Numbered from the stretch's first letter, positions 28,136 to 37,738 are shown. The stretch: DNA of 64,000 nt from Paracoccus onubensis (GCF_003591515.1 NZ_QZCG01000016.1:47904-111903), one strand, 5' to 3'. Program-made: numbers and translations. The notes: generated from the letters alone by a model not told the origin.

Positions 28136-28165
28136 GGCAGGGACCGGAAAACCCCGGACCCTGCC
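28136..28165 (-). other. Hairpin in rplL-rpoB spacer (possible attenuator or processing site)
   Basis: GGCAGGG pairs with CCCTGCC, with an A-A mismatch and an inner CCGG/CCGG helix around a 6-base loop. It has no U-tract on the minus strand. In enterobacteria the rplL-rpoB gap holds an attenuator plus an RNase III site; this is the best local candidate for an equivalent. The rest of the 239-bp gap shows nothing else I can name. Confidence 0.5.
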
Positions 28166-28190
28166 CATTCCGATCAGCCGTGAAGGCCGA

Positions 28191-28568
28191 TTATTTCAGC
28201 TCGACCTTGGCGCCAGCCGCTTCGAGCTTCGTTTTCAGCTCTTCGGCTTCGTCCTTGGAAGCGCCTTCCTTGACTTTGCCGCCAGCTTCGACCAGGTCTT
28301 TGGCTTCTTTCAGGCCCAGACCGGTGATGCCGCGAACTTCCTTGATCACGTTGATCTTGTTGGCACCGGCTTCGACGAGAACAACGTCGAATTCGGTTTT
28401 TTCTTCGGCAGCGCCAGCGTCACCGCCAGCAGCCGGACCGGCCATCATTACCGCGCCGCCAGCGGCGGGCTCGATGCCATATTCATCCTTGAGGATGGTC
28501 TTCAGTTCCTGGGCTTCCAGCAGGGTCAGGCCCACGATTTCTTCGGCGAGTTTCTTAAGATCAGCCAT
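28191..28568 (-). CDS. rplL: 50S ribosomal protein L7/L12
   Basis: A 125-residue stalk protein with N-terminal dimerisation helices (about 1-35), an Ala/Gly-rich hinge (36-55) and a C-terminal factor-binding domain (KTEFDVVLVEAGANKINVIK onward). It recruits EF-Tu and EF-G to the ribosome. It lies 67 bp after rplJ. Confidence 0.99.
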   Translation of the reverse strand: MADLKKLAEEIVGLTLLEAQELKTILKDEYGIEPAAGGAVMMAGPAAGGDAGAAEEKTEFDVVLVEAGANKINVIKEVRGITGLGLKEAKDLVEAGGKVKEGASKDEAEELKTKLEAAGAKVELK

Positions 28569-28635
28569 TTTTCCGTTCTTTCAGTTAGTGTTCCAACGTC
28601 GGGTATTCAACCACTTGTCGGGAATGGGTTGCTAT

Positions 28636-29151
28636 CTATGCAGCTTCACGCTCTTCCAGAGTCGTGAGGATGCTTGCGATATTGCTTGCAGGTGCGCCAA
28701 TCGCTCCGGCGATGTTCGAGGCGGGTGCACCGATGCAACCCACGATCGAAGCGATAAGCTCGTCGCGCGAAGGCATCGCGGCAACGGCTTTCACGCCGGA
28801 AACGTCCAGAGCCGAGTCACCCATTGCACCGCCAAGGATCACGAATTTCTCGTTATCCTTGGCGTATTTGTCGGCGACCTTCGCAGCAGCGACAGGGTCC
28901 TCCGAATAGGTGAGCACGGTCATGCCCGTCAGGTGTTCTGCAATGCTTGCGCATGGCTTACCCTCAAGGGCGATCTTGGCGAGCCTGTTCTTGGCAACAC
29001 GCACCGCACCACCGGCTTCGCGCATACGCGCGCGCAGGTCCTGCATTTGCGCAACCGTCATCCCTTCGTAGTGGGCAACCACCACGACGCCAGAGCTTTC
29101 AAAGATCTGGCCGAGTTCCTCGACCACTTGCTCTTTTTGTGCTCTATCCAC
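28636..29151 (-). CDS. rplJ: 50S ribosomal protein L10
   Basis: A 171-residue L10, the base of the L7/L12 stalk. The RNA-binding N-terminal domain begins DRAQKEQVVEELGQIF and the C-terminal helix binds L12 dimers. I place the start at GTG 29151, with TTGGAGTG 8 bases upstream; the frame open to 29190 lacks a ribosome binding site and family similarity. The C-terminal part contains a direct duplication of a short segment (IGAPASNIA appears twice), forming an Ala/Gly linker. The 240-base leader upstream is the expected place for L10 autoregulation. Confidence 0.96.
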   Translation of the reverse strand: MDRAQKEQVVEELGQIFESSGVVVVAHYEGMTVAQMQDLRARMREAGGAVRVAKNRLAKIALEGKPCASIAEHLTGMTVLTYSEDPVAAAKVADKYAKDNEKFVILGGAMGDSALDVSGVKAVAAMPSRDELIASIVGCIGAPASNIAGAIGAPASNIASILTTLEEREAA

Positions 29152-29391
29152 GGTTTCACTCCAATTTGGGGGTTTCCCCCCGGCTCTCACATTTCCCGGC
29201 CCATAAGGACCGGGTCGGGTCCGCCAGGGACAAGATCGCCCGAAGGCCAGCCTTCGGAAAAACGCTTGTTCCCCATCTCGGGAAGGACATTAAGCCGTCA
29301 CCCTTGCAGGATCGGGCACCCTCCGTCTCGGACAGGACGGGGCGGCTTTGCGGCAGCCCCGCCATTCGCCGGATTGCTCCGGCAAATTTCG
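29152..29391 (-). promoter_or_regulatory. rplA-rplJ spacer, probable L10 leader with several hairpins
   Basis: On the minus strand this 240-base region holds in order: GCCGG-AGCAAT-CCGGC right after rplA; a GGCGGGGC/GCCGCCCC-type stem; a GCCGAAGGC/GCCTTCGGGC stem near 29240-29262; and CCCGGCCC/GGACCGGG near 29186-29212 just before the rplJ ribosome binding site. The position matches the L10 leader known in many bacteria, where L10-L12 binding represses rplJL. The specific kink-turn element cannot be confirmed by eye. Confidence 0.5.
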
Positions 29392-30093
29392 TCAGGCTTC
29401 GGTCGTTGCCGAAGCGATATCCACCGAAACGCCCGGCCCCATGGTCGAGCTGATCGAGACCTTTTTCATATAGGTCCCTTTCGCGCCCGAGGGCTTGGCC
29501 TTGTTCACGGCATCCACAAAAGCACGCAGATTCTCGGCCAGCTTGTCGGCCTCGAAGGACGCCTTGCCGATTCCGGCATGAACGACACCGGCTTTCTCGG
29601 CCTTGAACTGGACCTCACCGCCCTTGGCCGCTTTGACGGCATCCGCGACATCCATCGTCACCGTACCGACCTTGGGGTTCGGCATCAGGTTCCGGGGACC
29701 AAGGATTTTGCCCAGACGTCCGACCAGCGGCATCATGTCGGGGGTGGCGATGCAGCGGTCGAATTCGATCTTGCCCGACTGCACGGTTTCCATCAGATCC
29801 TCGGCGCCGATGATATCGGCACCGGCCTCTTTCGCTTCGTCGGCCTTGGGACCGCGGGCGAAGACGGCGACGCGGACATCCTTGCCGGTTCCGGCAGGCA
29901 GCGTCACGACCCCACGCACCATCTGATCGGCATGACGCGGGTTCACACCCAGATTCATCGCGATCTCGACGCTTTCATCGAATTTCGCGGTGGCATTGTC
30001 CTTGACCAGCTTGACCGCCTCTTCGACCGAGAGATTCGATTTGCCCTCGAAGGCAGCGCGGGCTGCGGCTTTTTTCTTGGAAATCTTTGCCAT
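29392..30093 (-). CDS. rplA: 50S ribosomal protein L1
   Basis: A 233-residue L1 with the two-domain fold (domain I residues 1-70 and 160-233; domain II between). The GTGKDVRVAVFARG and LMPNPKVGTVT segments are conserved. L1 forms the E-site stalk and classically represses its own operon by binding mRNA near rplK. It is 3 bp downstream of rplK. Confidence 0.98.
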   Translation of the reverse strand: MAKISKKKAAARAAFEGKSNLSVEEAVKLVKDNATAKFDESVEIAMNLGVNPRHADQMVRGVVTLPAGTGKDVRVAVFARGPKADEAKEAGADIIGAEDLMETVQSGKIEFDRCIATPDMMPLVGRLGKILGPRNLMPNPKVGTVTMDVADAVKAAKGGEVQFKAEKAGVVHAGIGKASFEADKLAENLRAFVDAVNKAKPSGAKGTYMKKVSISSTMGPGVSVDIASATTEA

Positions 30094-30096
30094 GAC

Positions 30097-30549
30097 TTAG
30101 CCTCTCACCTCGATACCGATCGACTTGGCTGAACCAAGAATGATCTTCATCGCCTGATCGACGTCATTGGCTGACAGGTCGGCCATCTTCGCTTCAGCGA
30201 TCTCGCGCACCTGCTTGACGGTCACATAGCCAGCCGTCTCACGGCCGGGCTTTTCCCCACCGCGCGCACGGTTCCGTTTGCCCTGAGGCTTCAGGCCCGC
30301 CGCCTTCTTCAGCAGGAAGGATGCCGGAGGAGTCTTCGTCTCGAAGGTAAAGGATTTGTCCGCGTAATAGGTGATGACCACCGGAACGGGGGCGCCCTTT
30401 TCCATCTCCTGCGTCTTGGCGTTGAACGCCTTGCAGAATTCCATGATATTGATCCCGCGTTGACCCAGCGCAGGGCCGACGGGGGGCGACGGGTTGGCTT
30501 CGCCCGCCTTGATCTGCAGCTTCAGCTGCCCGACTACTTTCTTGGCCAT
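30097..30549 (-). CDS. rplK: 50S ribosomal protein L11
   Basis: A 150-residue L11, with the N-terminal thiostrepton/RelA-responsive domain (KAGEANPSPPVGPALGQRG) and the C-terminal 23S-binding domain. Relative to E. coli (142) it carries a short basic insertion, KPQGKRNRARGGEKPGRE, near residues 87-104, which I believe is common in alphaproteobacteria. It is 87 bp after nusG and 3 bp before rplA. Confidence 0.98.
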   Translation of the reverse strand: MAKKVVGQLKLQIKAGEANPSPPVGPALGQRGINIMEFCKAFNAKTQEMEKGAPVPVVITYYADKSFTFETKTPPASFLLKKAAGLKPQGKRNRARGGEKPGRETAGYVTVKQVREIAEAKMADLSANDVDQAMKIILGSAKSIGIEVRG

Positions 30550-30636
30550 CTGGCCTTCTCCTTCATCATCACGCCCCGCCCGTCATTGGGTCCATGGGGC
30601 CGACTTAGCGGTACGGCTCTCGCCTCCCGCGACCAA

Positions 30637-31173
30637 TCACGAGGCCTTGGCGACCTGCGTGAATTCCAGTTCGACCGGCGTCGGCCGGCCGAAGATCGAT
30701 ACCGTGACCTTGAGACGGGAGGCCGCATCGTCGACCTCTTCCACCATCCCCGAAAAGCCCTCGAAAGGCCCGTCGGTCACATTCACCTTCTCGCCCACAT
30801 CGAAGCGGATCAGGTTACGCGGCGCGGCATCTTCCCCTTCGCCGGTGCGGCTCAGGATCGTGTTCACCTCTTCGTCACGCATCGGCATGGGCTTGCCATG
30901 GGCGCCAAGAAATCCGCTGACCCGGTTGATCGAGTTCACCAGATGATAGCTGCGATCCGTCATTTCCATCCGGACCAGGACATAACCGGGCATGAAGCGA
31001 CGCTCAGAGGTCACTTTCTTGCCACGGCGAATTTCAATCACCTCTTCGGTCGGGACCAGAACCTCTTCAATCTGGTCCTCAAGCCCCTTTTCAGCGACCG
31101 CCAGACGAATCGCCTCGGCGACTTTCTTTTCGAAGTTCGAAAGAACGCTGACCGAGTACCAACGTTTTGCCAT
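30637..31173 (-). CDS. nusG: Transcription antitermination/processivity factor NusG
   Basis: A 178-residue NusG with the N-terminal NGN domain (RWYSVSVLSNFEKKVAE opening) that binds RNA polymerase beta', and the C-terminal KOW domain (VGEKVNVTDGPFEGFSGMVEEV) that contacts Rho or S10. It is separated from secE by 172 bp containing a promoter-like sequence, so it may be expressed partly on its own. Confidence 0.98.
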   Translation of the reverse strand: MAKRWYSVSVLSNFEKKVAEAIRLAVAEKGLEDQIEEVLVPTEEVIEIRRGKKVTSERRFMPGYVLVRMEMTDRSYHLVNSINRVSGFLGAHGKPMPMRDEEVNTILSRTGEGEDAAPRNLIRFDVGEKVNVTDGPFEGFSGMVEEVDDAASRLKVTVSIFGRPTPVELEFTQVAKAS

Positions 31174-31309
31174 GCCTCTAGCGACCCCTGCTCACCACCG
31201 GGAGAATCACGCGGATCCGCGCCAACCCCTTGAATTCAAATCGTTCCGACAAAATCGAAATCGGCGCGCATATCGATTCGATGCACGCCGTTCGCCGGAC
31301 AGTCGGGCG

Positions 31310-31338
31310 CACATACCGCCGCCCGCGCGAAAATGCAA
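31310..31338 (-). promoter_or_regulatory. Possible promoter for nusG and downstream genes
   Basis: On the minus strand TTGCAT (31338-31333), a 17-bp spacer and TATGTG (31315-31310) lie just downstream of the secE stop codon, about 137 bp before nusG. It is a fair but not perfect match to a housekeeping promoter. Confidence 0.45.
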
Positions 31339-31345
31339 GCCCCGA

Positions 31346-31543
31346 TCAACCGCTTATCAGCTTCAGCCCCTCGGTCAATCCGGTCCGAATCACCAAATCC
31401 ACGAGAAAGAAGAACAGGCTGGTCAGTGCCGCCATGATCAGCACCATGATAGTCGTGGTCACGACTTCACGGCGCGTCGGCCATGTGATCTTCGCACCCT
31501 CGGCGCGAACCTGTGTGATGAATTTGACGGGATTGGTGGCCAC
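31346..31543 (-). CDS. secE: Preprotein translocase subunit SecE
   Basis: A 65-residue minimal SecE with an amphipathic helix (KFITQVRAEGAKITWPTRRE) followed by one membrane segment (about residues 31-55). This is the single-TM form usual outside enterobacteria. The start is GTG 31543, with AAGGAG 7 bases upstream; the frame is open to 31717 but only the last 65 codons match the family. SecE clamps SecY in the translocon. It sits downstream of tRNA-Trp in the conserved trnW-secE-nusG order. Confidence 0.95.
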   Translation of the reverse strand: MATNPVKFITQVRAEGAKITWPTRREVVTTTIMVLIMAALTSLFFFLVDLVIRTGLTEGLKLISG

Positions 31544-31696
31544 GATCGGCTCCTTCGTATATGCAGAGGGTGATGTAGCCAAACTTGACCGTTCTTTCAA
31601 GCCTGTTACGTCGCTGCGCGGGATGGGGTCGCATTCACGAAGGAACGGGCGGTGATTTGGGCTTTGCGATGGCGAAGCGCGCATTATCTTTGCGTC

Positions 31697-31951
31697 ATGA
31701 CAGGGATCAAACTGCACAAACGGCTAAGGGATATGCGGGACGAGGCCATTCGCCGCCCGGAATATCGCGTGGTTTACGCCCATGCCCTGACGGTCGCGCA
31801 TATGAACGGTCAGCTGATCGCCAGCGATCATCCATCATGGGCGGCAATCGACAAGGCAATCGCGGCAGCGCGCAACGGAGCGCCGGATGCGCTTGACACG
31901 ATCGAGCGGGAATTGCTTCGGCTGCGCGATCGTCTGGCCGTCCGGGAGTGA
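31697..31951 (+). CDS. Small hypothetical protein
   Basis: An 84-residue frame (MTGIKLHKRLRDMRDEAIRR start) on the strand opposite to its neighbours, between secE and tRNA-Trp. The sequence is predominantly helical, with charged residues spaced as in a soluble protein and no Cys. A longer frame starts at 31652. No good ribosome binding site is visible before either start. It has normal high-GC codon use and reads like a real protein, but I recognise no family. Confidence 0.5.
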   Translation: MTGIKLHKRLRDMRDEAIRRPEYRVVYAHALTVAHMNGQLIASDHPSWAAIDKAIAAARNGAPDALDTIERELLRLRDRLAVRE

Positions 31952-32019
31952 TCGCCCGCGCCTGAAGGCAGGCGGAAGATATTCGCGCATGACGTATCGG
32001 AAAGATGCGACGGTTCAAA

Positions 32020-32095
32020 TGGCAGGGGCAGAGGGACTCGAACCCACGACCCTCGGTTTTGGAGACCGATGCTCTACCAACTGAGCTATACCCCT
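32020..32095 (-). tRNA. trnW: tRNA-Trp (CCA anticodon)
   Basis: 76 nt with encoded CCA. The acceptor AGGGGTA pairs with TGCCCCT, the anticodon loop CTCCAAA gives CCA, and the T-loop is GGTTCGAGTCC. It is located directly before secE as in many bacteria, with a promoter-like sequence at 32109-32137. Confidence 0.97.
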
Positions 32096-32108
32096 GTGGC
32101 CGTGCGCC

Positions 32109-32137
32109 CGTTTACGGCAGCCGCAATGCCGGTGCAA
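32109..32137 (-). promoter_or_regulatory. Promoter of tRNA-Trp / secE
   Basis: On the minus strand TTGCAC (32137-32132), a 17-bp spacer and TAAACG (32114-32109) lie 13 bp before the mature tRNA 5' end. The placement between the ABC exporter stop and the tRNA fits. Confidence 0.6.
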
Positions 32138-32158
32138 GGGGGCATTGCGCGCTTTATG

Positions 32159-34012
32159 TCATTCCGCGGCATCGGCGGTCAGGAATCCTCCAGACTGGCG
32201 CGACCACAGGCGCGCGTACAGGCCGTCCCGCGCCAGAAGCTCGCCATGGGTGCCCTGCTCGACGATCCGGCCGCCATCCATGACGATCAGCCGATCCATC
32301 GCGGCAATGGTCGATAGCCGGTGAGCAATCGCAATCACCGTCTTGCCCTCCATCAATGCCTCCAGCCGGGACTGGATTGCCGCTTCGACCTCGCTGTCCA
32401 GCGCGCTTGTCGCCTCGTCCAGCACCAGAATGGGCGCGTCCTTCAACGCCACCCGTGCAATCGCAATCCGCTGACGCTGGCCGCCCGACAGCTTGACGCC
32501 CCGCTCGCCCACATGGGCATCCAGCCCGCGCCGCCCGTAACTATCCGACAGAGCCGGAACGAAACCCTGCGCTTCCGCGGTACGCAATGCCTCTGCGATC
32601 TCGTCTTCACCCGCATCCGGTCGTCCATAGGCGATATTCTCGCGCACCGAGCGGTGCAGCAGCGAGTTGTCCTGGGTCACCACGCCGATGGCGGCGCGCA
32701 GACTGTCCTGCGTGACCTGCGAGATATCCTGCCCGTCAATGGTGATCCGGCCCTCTTCGATATCGTGGAAGCGCAGCAGCAGATTCACCAGCGTCGACTT
32801 CCCCGCTCCCGAGCGCCCGACCAGCCCAACCCGCTCACCCGGAGCAATATGCAAGGTCAGATCGTTCAGTACCGCAAGCGGCCGCGCCGAGGTCACACCC
32901 ATGTAGCGGAAGGTGACCTGATCGAAGCGCACCTCGCCCGGCCCGGTGACCAGCGGACGGGCGCCCGGCACATCGACGACCTGTCTCGGCATGGCAAGCG
33001 TGGTGATCCCGTCACGTACCGTGCCGATATTCTCGAACAGCGCGGCGAATTCCCACATGATCCAATGCGCCATATTGTTCAACCGCAGCGCCAGCGGCAC
33101 CGCAATCGCAACCGCGCCCACGGCAATCTGCCCGACGCTCCACAGCCAAAGGCCAAGCGTCGTGACCACGGCCACGAGCATCACGTTCAGGGCATTCAGC
33201 GTGATATCCTGAATGCTGGACAGGCGCATCTGCCGATGCACCGTTTGCAGAAAGGCGTCCATGCCCTCCTGCATCCACTCTTCCTCGCGCGTCGAATGCG
33301 AGAACAGCTTGACCGTGGCGATATTGGTATAACTGTCCACCACCCGTCCGGTCATGGCCGAACGGGCATCCGCCTGCGCCTTCGCCACCTCGCCCAGTCG
33401 CGGCACGATCAGCCATAGCAGCGTGCCGTAACCTATGGCCCATGCCAGGAAAGGTATCGCCAACCGCCAGTCCTGACTCGCCGCAAGCACCATGGCGCCC
33501 AGGAAATAGATCAGCACATAGCTGCCCACATCCATGATTTTCATCGCGACTTCGCGCACGGCAAGCGCGGTCTGCATCAGCCGCTGCGCAATCCTGCCAG
33601 AGAATTCATCCTGAAAGTAACCGATGGACTGCCGCAGCAGATAACGATGCGCCTGCCAGCGAATCCGCTGCGGAAAATTTCCCATCACCGACTGATTAAG
33701 GATCAACGCGCCCAGCAAATTGATGGCGGGCATCAGGACCAGCAGGACGACAGCCATCATGGCCAGACGCGCGCCATGCTGCTGCCAGAATATCTCGCGC
33801 GGGGTATCGGAAAGGCGATTGACCAACTCGCCCAGCCAGTTGAACAGCAGCACTTCGATCACGGCAATCGCACTGGAGATAAGCGCAAGCGAAATCATCC
33901 ACGGCAAGGCGCCGCGGCTGTAATGCAGCACGAATCGCCACAACGACCGCGGCGGCATTTCCGGCGTGTCGATGGGATAAGGATCGATGCGACGCTCGAA
34001 CCACGCGAACAT
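32159..34012 (-). CDS. ABC exporter, fused membrane and ATPase domains
   Basis: A 617-residue half-transporter of the MsbA/LmrA type. The type I exporter membrane domain spans about residues 30-330 with six hydrophobic segments. The ATPase domain follows, with Walker A GRSGAGKST at 399-407, Q-loop near 447, signature LSGGQ at 508-512, Walker B ILVLDE at 528-533 and H-loop His in AIAHRLST. It would work as a homodimer in the inner membrane exporting a lipid or drug; the substrate is unknown. It lies between tuf and tRNA-Trp on their strand, 209 bp after the tuf stop and its terminator, so it should be transcribed independently. Confidence 0.93.
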   Translation of the reverse strand: MFAWFERRIDPYPIDTPEMPPRSLWRFVLHYSRGALPWMISLALISSAIAVIEVLLFNWLGELVNRLSDTPREIFWQQHGARLAMMAVVLLVLMPAINLLGALILNQSVMGNFPQRIRWQAHRYLLRQSIGYFQDEFSGRIAQRLMQTALAVREVAMKIMDVGSYVLIYFLGAMVLAASQDWRLAIPFLAWAIGYGTLLWLIVPRLGEVAKAQADARSAMTGRVVDSYTNIATVKLFSHSTREEEWMQEGMDAFLQTVHRQMRLSSIQDITLNALNVMLVAVVTTLGLWLWSVGQIAVGAVAIAVPLALRLNNMAHWIMWEFAALFENIGTVRDGITTLAMPRQVVDVPGARPLVTGPGEVRFDQVTFRYMGVTSARPLAVLNDLTLHIAPGERVGLVGRSGAGKSTLVNLLLRFHDIEEGRITIDGQDISQVTQDSLRAAIGVVTQDNSLLHRSVRENIAYGRPDAGEDEIAEALRTAEAQGFVPALSDSYGRRGLDAHVGERGVKLSGGQRQRIAIARVALKDAPILVLDEATSALDSEVEAAIQSRLEALMEGKTVIAIAHRLSTIAAMDRLIVMDGGRIVEQGTHGELLARDGLYARLWSRQSGGFLTADAAE

Positions 34013-34170
34013 GGTGTCACCCGGGATTGCGAAATGAATGGATCAGGAACGCCAGTGCTGACCAAATTTTACCATTTAGTCAAGCGGGGGAGCATCGGGA
34101 ATTTCCGGGCATGTCGGCACTGCCGGCAGCCCCGATGGCAAGGCCGGCTTCAACCTGATCTGCTCAACGA

Positions 34171-34197
34171 AAAAGGCCGCCCCCGAAGGAGCGGCCC
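34171..34197 (-). terminator. Terminator after tuf (second copy)
   Basis: On the minus strand GGCCGCTCC pairs with GGGGCGGCC (one T-G wobble) around TTCG, followed by TTTTT. It has the same architecture as the terminator after the first tuf but a different stem sequence. Confidence 0.92.
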
Positions 34198-34221
34198 AAT
34201 TCAGCCATCAGTGATCTCAGT

Positions 34222-35397
<1,176 letters not shown>

Positions 35398-35457
35398 CTA
35401 GGGCCTCCTGATCGCGGGGCACGGCGTAACAAGGCCCCGGTTGAATGTGCGCCGCCA

Positions 35458-35484
35458 TGTATAAGCCGCGCGGATAAAAATCAA
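35458..35484 (-). promoter_or_regulatory. Candidate promoter of tuf copy 2
   Basis: On the minus strand TTGATT (35484-35479) and TATACA (35463-35458) are separated by 15 bp, in an otherwise A/T-richer patch 61 bp before the start codon. The spacing is short, so confidence is moderate. Confidence 0.45.
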
Positions 35485-35616
35485 GGGCATAACCGGTCCA
35501 ATCGCACGCCACCCCCGAAGCCACGCCCAATCTGCAACGGAACCCCGCCGAAGGTCGCGACGTTGCCCTACGGAATGCCTGAAGTAATCCACCTTTACAG
35601 GAATAGGGATACGATT

Positions 35617-36444
35617 ATGAGCCTTATGAAATCTCTTGCAAAAGTCGCCGCCGGTATCATGGTTGCCAAGGGCGTCGGAGCGGTCATGAAAAGCCGTCAG
35701 CAAGGTCAGCACGGCAACCCCCGGAATCGCGGAGGAAGCGGCGGTCTGCTTGACAACCTGCTGGGCGACAACACGGGTGGTCAGAGCGGCAGCCTGTCCG
35801 GCCGGCTTGGCCAGGTGATGAGCGGTCGCGGCGCGGGAACCGGCACGGCTTATGGCGGCGGCCGGTCGCAGGGCGGGCTTGGCGGTCTGATCGATAATCT
35901 GGGCGGCGGACGCCCGGGCGCAGGTGGCGGGCTTGGCGGTATGCTGGGCGGCCTGATCGGCGGAGGCGCGGCTGCGGGCGGCTTGGCGCAGAAGGGATCG
36001 CAACAGCGCAATGACGCAACTTTCGGCGAATTGTTCAACGATTCCCTTGCCCGCGACGACGAGCCCGAAACCATGCCGACTCCCGAACAGAACGCTGTGG
36101 CCGGCCTGATGCTGCGGGCGATGATTCAGGCCGCCAAATCCGATGGCCGCATAGACGATTCCGAAAAGCAAACGCTGCTTGGGCATCTGGGCGATGATGT
36201 CGACGATGACGAACGCAAGTTCATCCGCGAACAGATGGCTGCACCGGTGGACGCCGCCGCGCTGGCCGCCGATGTACCGAAAGGCCAGGAATCGCAGGTC
36301 TATCTGATGTCGCTTCTCGCGATCGATTTCGACAACGAGGAAGAAGCGAAATATCTGCACGCACTTGCCGAAGCCATGGGGCTTGACCGTGCAACGGTAA
36401 ACCGGATTCACGACGAGGCGGGCGTCATGCCACTATACAGCTGA
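35617..36444 (+). CDS. TerB-like / DUF533 (YebE family) protein
   Basis: A 275-residue protein. The N-terminal ~25 residues are hydrophobic/amphipathic (SLMKSLAKVAAGIMVAKGVGAVM). Residues ~30-130 are Gly-rich low complexity with GGLGGLIDNL-type repeats, and the C-terminal half (from about PTPEQNAVAGLML) is the all-helical DUF533/TerB-like domain with acidic DGRIDDSEK and DVDDDERKF stretches. ATG 35617 has AGGAATAGGG upstream. TerB-like domains are linked to tellurite resistance and envelope stress, but the cellular role of DUF533 proteins is not established. It is divergent from tuf copy 2. Confidence 0.85.
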   Translation: MSLMKSLAKVAAGIMVAKGVGAVMKSRQQGQHGNPRNRGGSGGLLDNLLGDNTGGQSGSLSGRLGQVMSGRGAGTGTAYGGGRSQGGLGGLIDNLGGGRPGAGGGLGGMLGGLIGGGAAAGGLAQKGSQQRNDATFGELFNDSLARDDEPETMPTPEQNAVAGLMLRAMIQAAKSDGRIDDSEKQTLLGHLGDDVDDDERKFIREQMAAPVDAAALAADVPKGQESQVYLMSLLAIDFDNEEEAKYLHALAEAMGLDRATVNRIHDEAGVMPLYS

Positions 36445-36623
36445 GGATGGTTGAAACCGCATGGTCACGCCCGCTCCCGTTGTCCGGCGGATAGCAAATG
36501 CGTGATCTGCCGCGGCTGGAATTGAACCTCTGAACATGCTCTGACATGATCGGCTTATGGCTGAGACGATCAGCCATAACCATATTGAATTGCAGCATAA
36601 CCCAGCCAGTAGCGAGGATACGA

Positions 36624-37082
36624 ATGCGTTTGATCAACCTGACTGCTATTGTAGCATTTTCCGCATTTCCGGTCATTGCATCCGCCGACGATGCAACGGA
36701 GAACGCCATGGAGGCGCGGCATGGTTTGATGAAAATGTTTGCCGTCGACATGGGGCTCTTGTCGGGTATGGCAAAAGGCGAGATTGAATATGACGAGGCC
36801 GCCGCTTCGAGAGCTGCCTCGAATATCGAGGCGCTTGGCGCCTATGACCCTTCCGGCCTGTTTCTTGAAGGCACTGCAGTTGGCGAAGTCGACGATTCCG
36901 AAGCTCTTCCCGCTATCTGGGAAAACCCCGAGGATTTCGCCCAGAAATTCGCCGATCTCGGGGAAGCCGCGATAGGCGCGGGGGACGCAGTCAAGGGTGG
37001 CCGGGAAAATCTGGGGCCCGTATTGCAGAAACTGGGCGGCACCTGCAAAGCCTGCCATGATGATTACCGCCAGAAAGACTGA
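36624..37082 (+). CDS. Cytochrome c' (class II cytochrome c)
   Basis: A 152-residue periplasmic cytochrome. A signal peptide occupies residues 1-21 (ASA-DD cleavage) and a four-helix bundle follows. A single heme motif CKACH sits at 141-145 close to the C-terminus, as in cytochrome c'. The start at ATG 36624 has GAGG upstream and gives a proper signal peptide; the frame is open further upstream to 36546. Cytochromes c' bind NO and may relieve nitrosative stress. Its stop overlaps the ATG of the b-type cytochrome gene, so the two are co-translated. Confidence 0.93.
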   Translation: MRLINLTAIVAFSAFPVIASADDATENAMEARHGLMKMFAVDMGLLSGMAKGEIEYDEAAASRAASNIEALGAYDPSGLFLEGTAVGEVDDSEALPAIWENPEDFAQKFADLGEAAIGAGDAVKGGRENLGPVLQKLGGTCKACHDDYRQKD

Positions 37083-37675
37083 TGTCTGACCAGCAAGCCC
37101 GGCGCACAAGAATCTGGGACCCTGCGCTGCGGGTATTTCACTGGCTGCTTGCGACATTGGTGATCGCGAACTGGTTATTGGGCAAATTCGGCCCCAATAT
37201 CATGACGCTGCATTTCTGGCTGGGATATACGATCGTCGGATTGCTGGTCTTTCGCGTGATCTGGGGACTGATCGGCCCGAAAAGCGCGCGGTTCTCTGGC
37301 CTGATCTACAGCCCTCGGCAGGTGCTGTCCTATTTGCGCCAGATGGGACGGCGCAGTCCCAGCCACTGGCCCGGCCATGCACCGATCGGGGGGCTGGCAG
37401 TCATTGCCATCCTGCTTGCCCTTCTGTGGCAGGTCGGGACGGGTCTGATCACCGACCCCGAGGATTTCGTGAATGTCGGCCCCTTGGCCGGTCTTGCCGG
37501 CAGCCGCATCGCCACCAAGGCCGACGCATGGCATTCCCTTGGCGCGGATATCATCCTGATCCTTGTGGTGCTACATATCGTCGCAATCCTGTTTTACCGG
37601 ATCTGGAAGAACGAAGATCTGATCCGGCCGATGCTGACCGGCTGGAAATGGGTGAGACGTCAGGACAAGGGTTAG
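37082..37675 (+). CDS. Cytochrome b561 family diheme membrane protein
   Basis: A 197-residue integral membrane protein with four hydrophobic helices. His20 and His44 (helices 1 and 2) and His151 and His165 (helix 4 region) fit heme ligation as in the Ni/Fe-hydrogenase b-type/CybB family. Overlap with the cytochrome c' gene (TGATG) suggests that it passes electrons between the quinone pool and cytochrome c'. The pairing is seen in sequence; the electron route is inference. Confidence 0.9.
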   Translation: MSDQQARRTRIWDPALRVFHWLLATLVIANWLLGKFGPNIMTLHFWLGYTIVGLLVFRVIWGLIGPKSARFSGLIYSPRQVLSYLRQMGRRSPSHWPGHAPIGGLAVIAILLALLWQVGTGLITDPEDFVNVGPLAGLAGSRIATKADAWHSLGADIILILVVLHIVAILFYRIWKNEDLIRPMLTGWKWVRRQDKG

Positions 37676-37678
37676 CTG

Positions 37679-37714
37679 AAAAAGGGTGCGGCGCCATTCA
37701 ACGCCGCACCCTTT
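37679..37714. terminator. Bidirectional terminator between cytochrome operon and efp
   Basis: AAAAGGGTGCGGCG pairs with CGCCGCACCCTTT around a short loop, with A and T runs on both sides. It serves the plus-strand cytochrome pair and the minus-strand efp gene. Confidence 0.9.
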
Positions 37715-37738
37715 CATCATGTTTTGCTATCGAAACGC

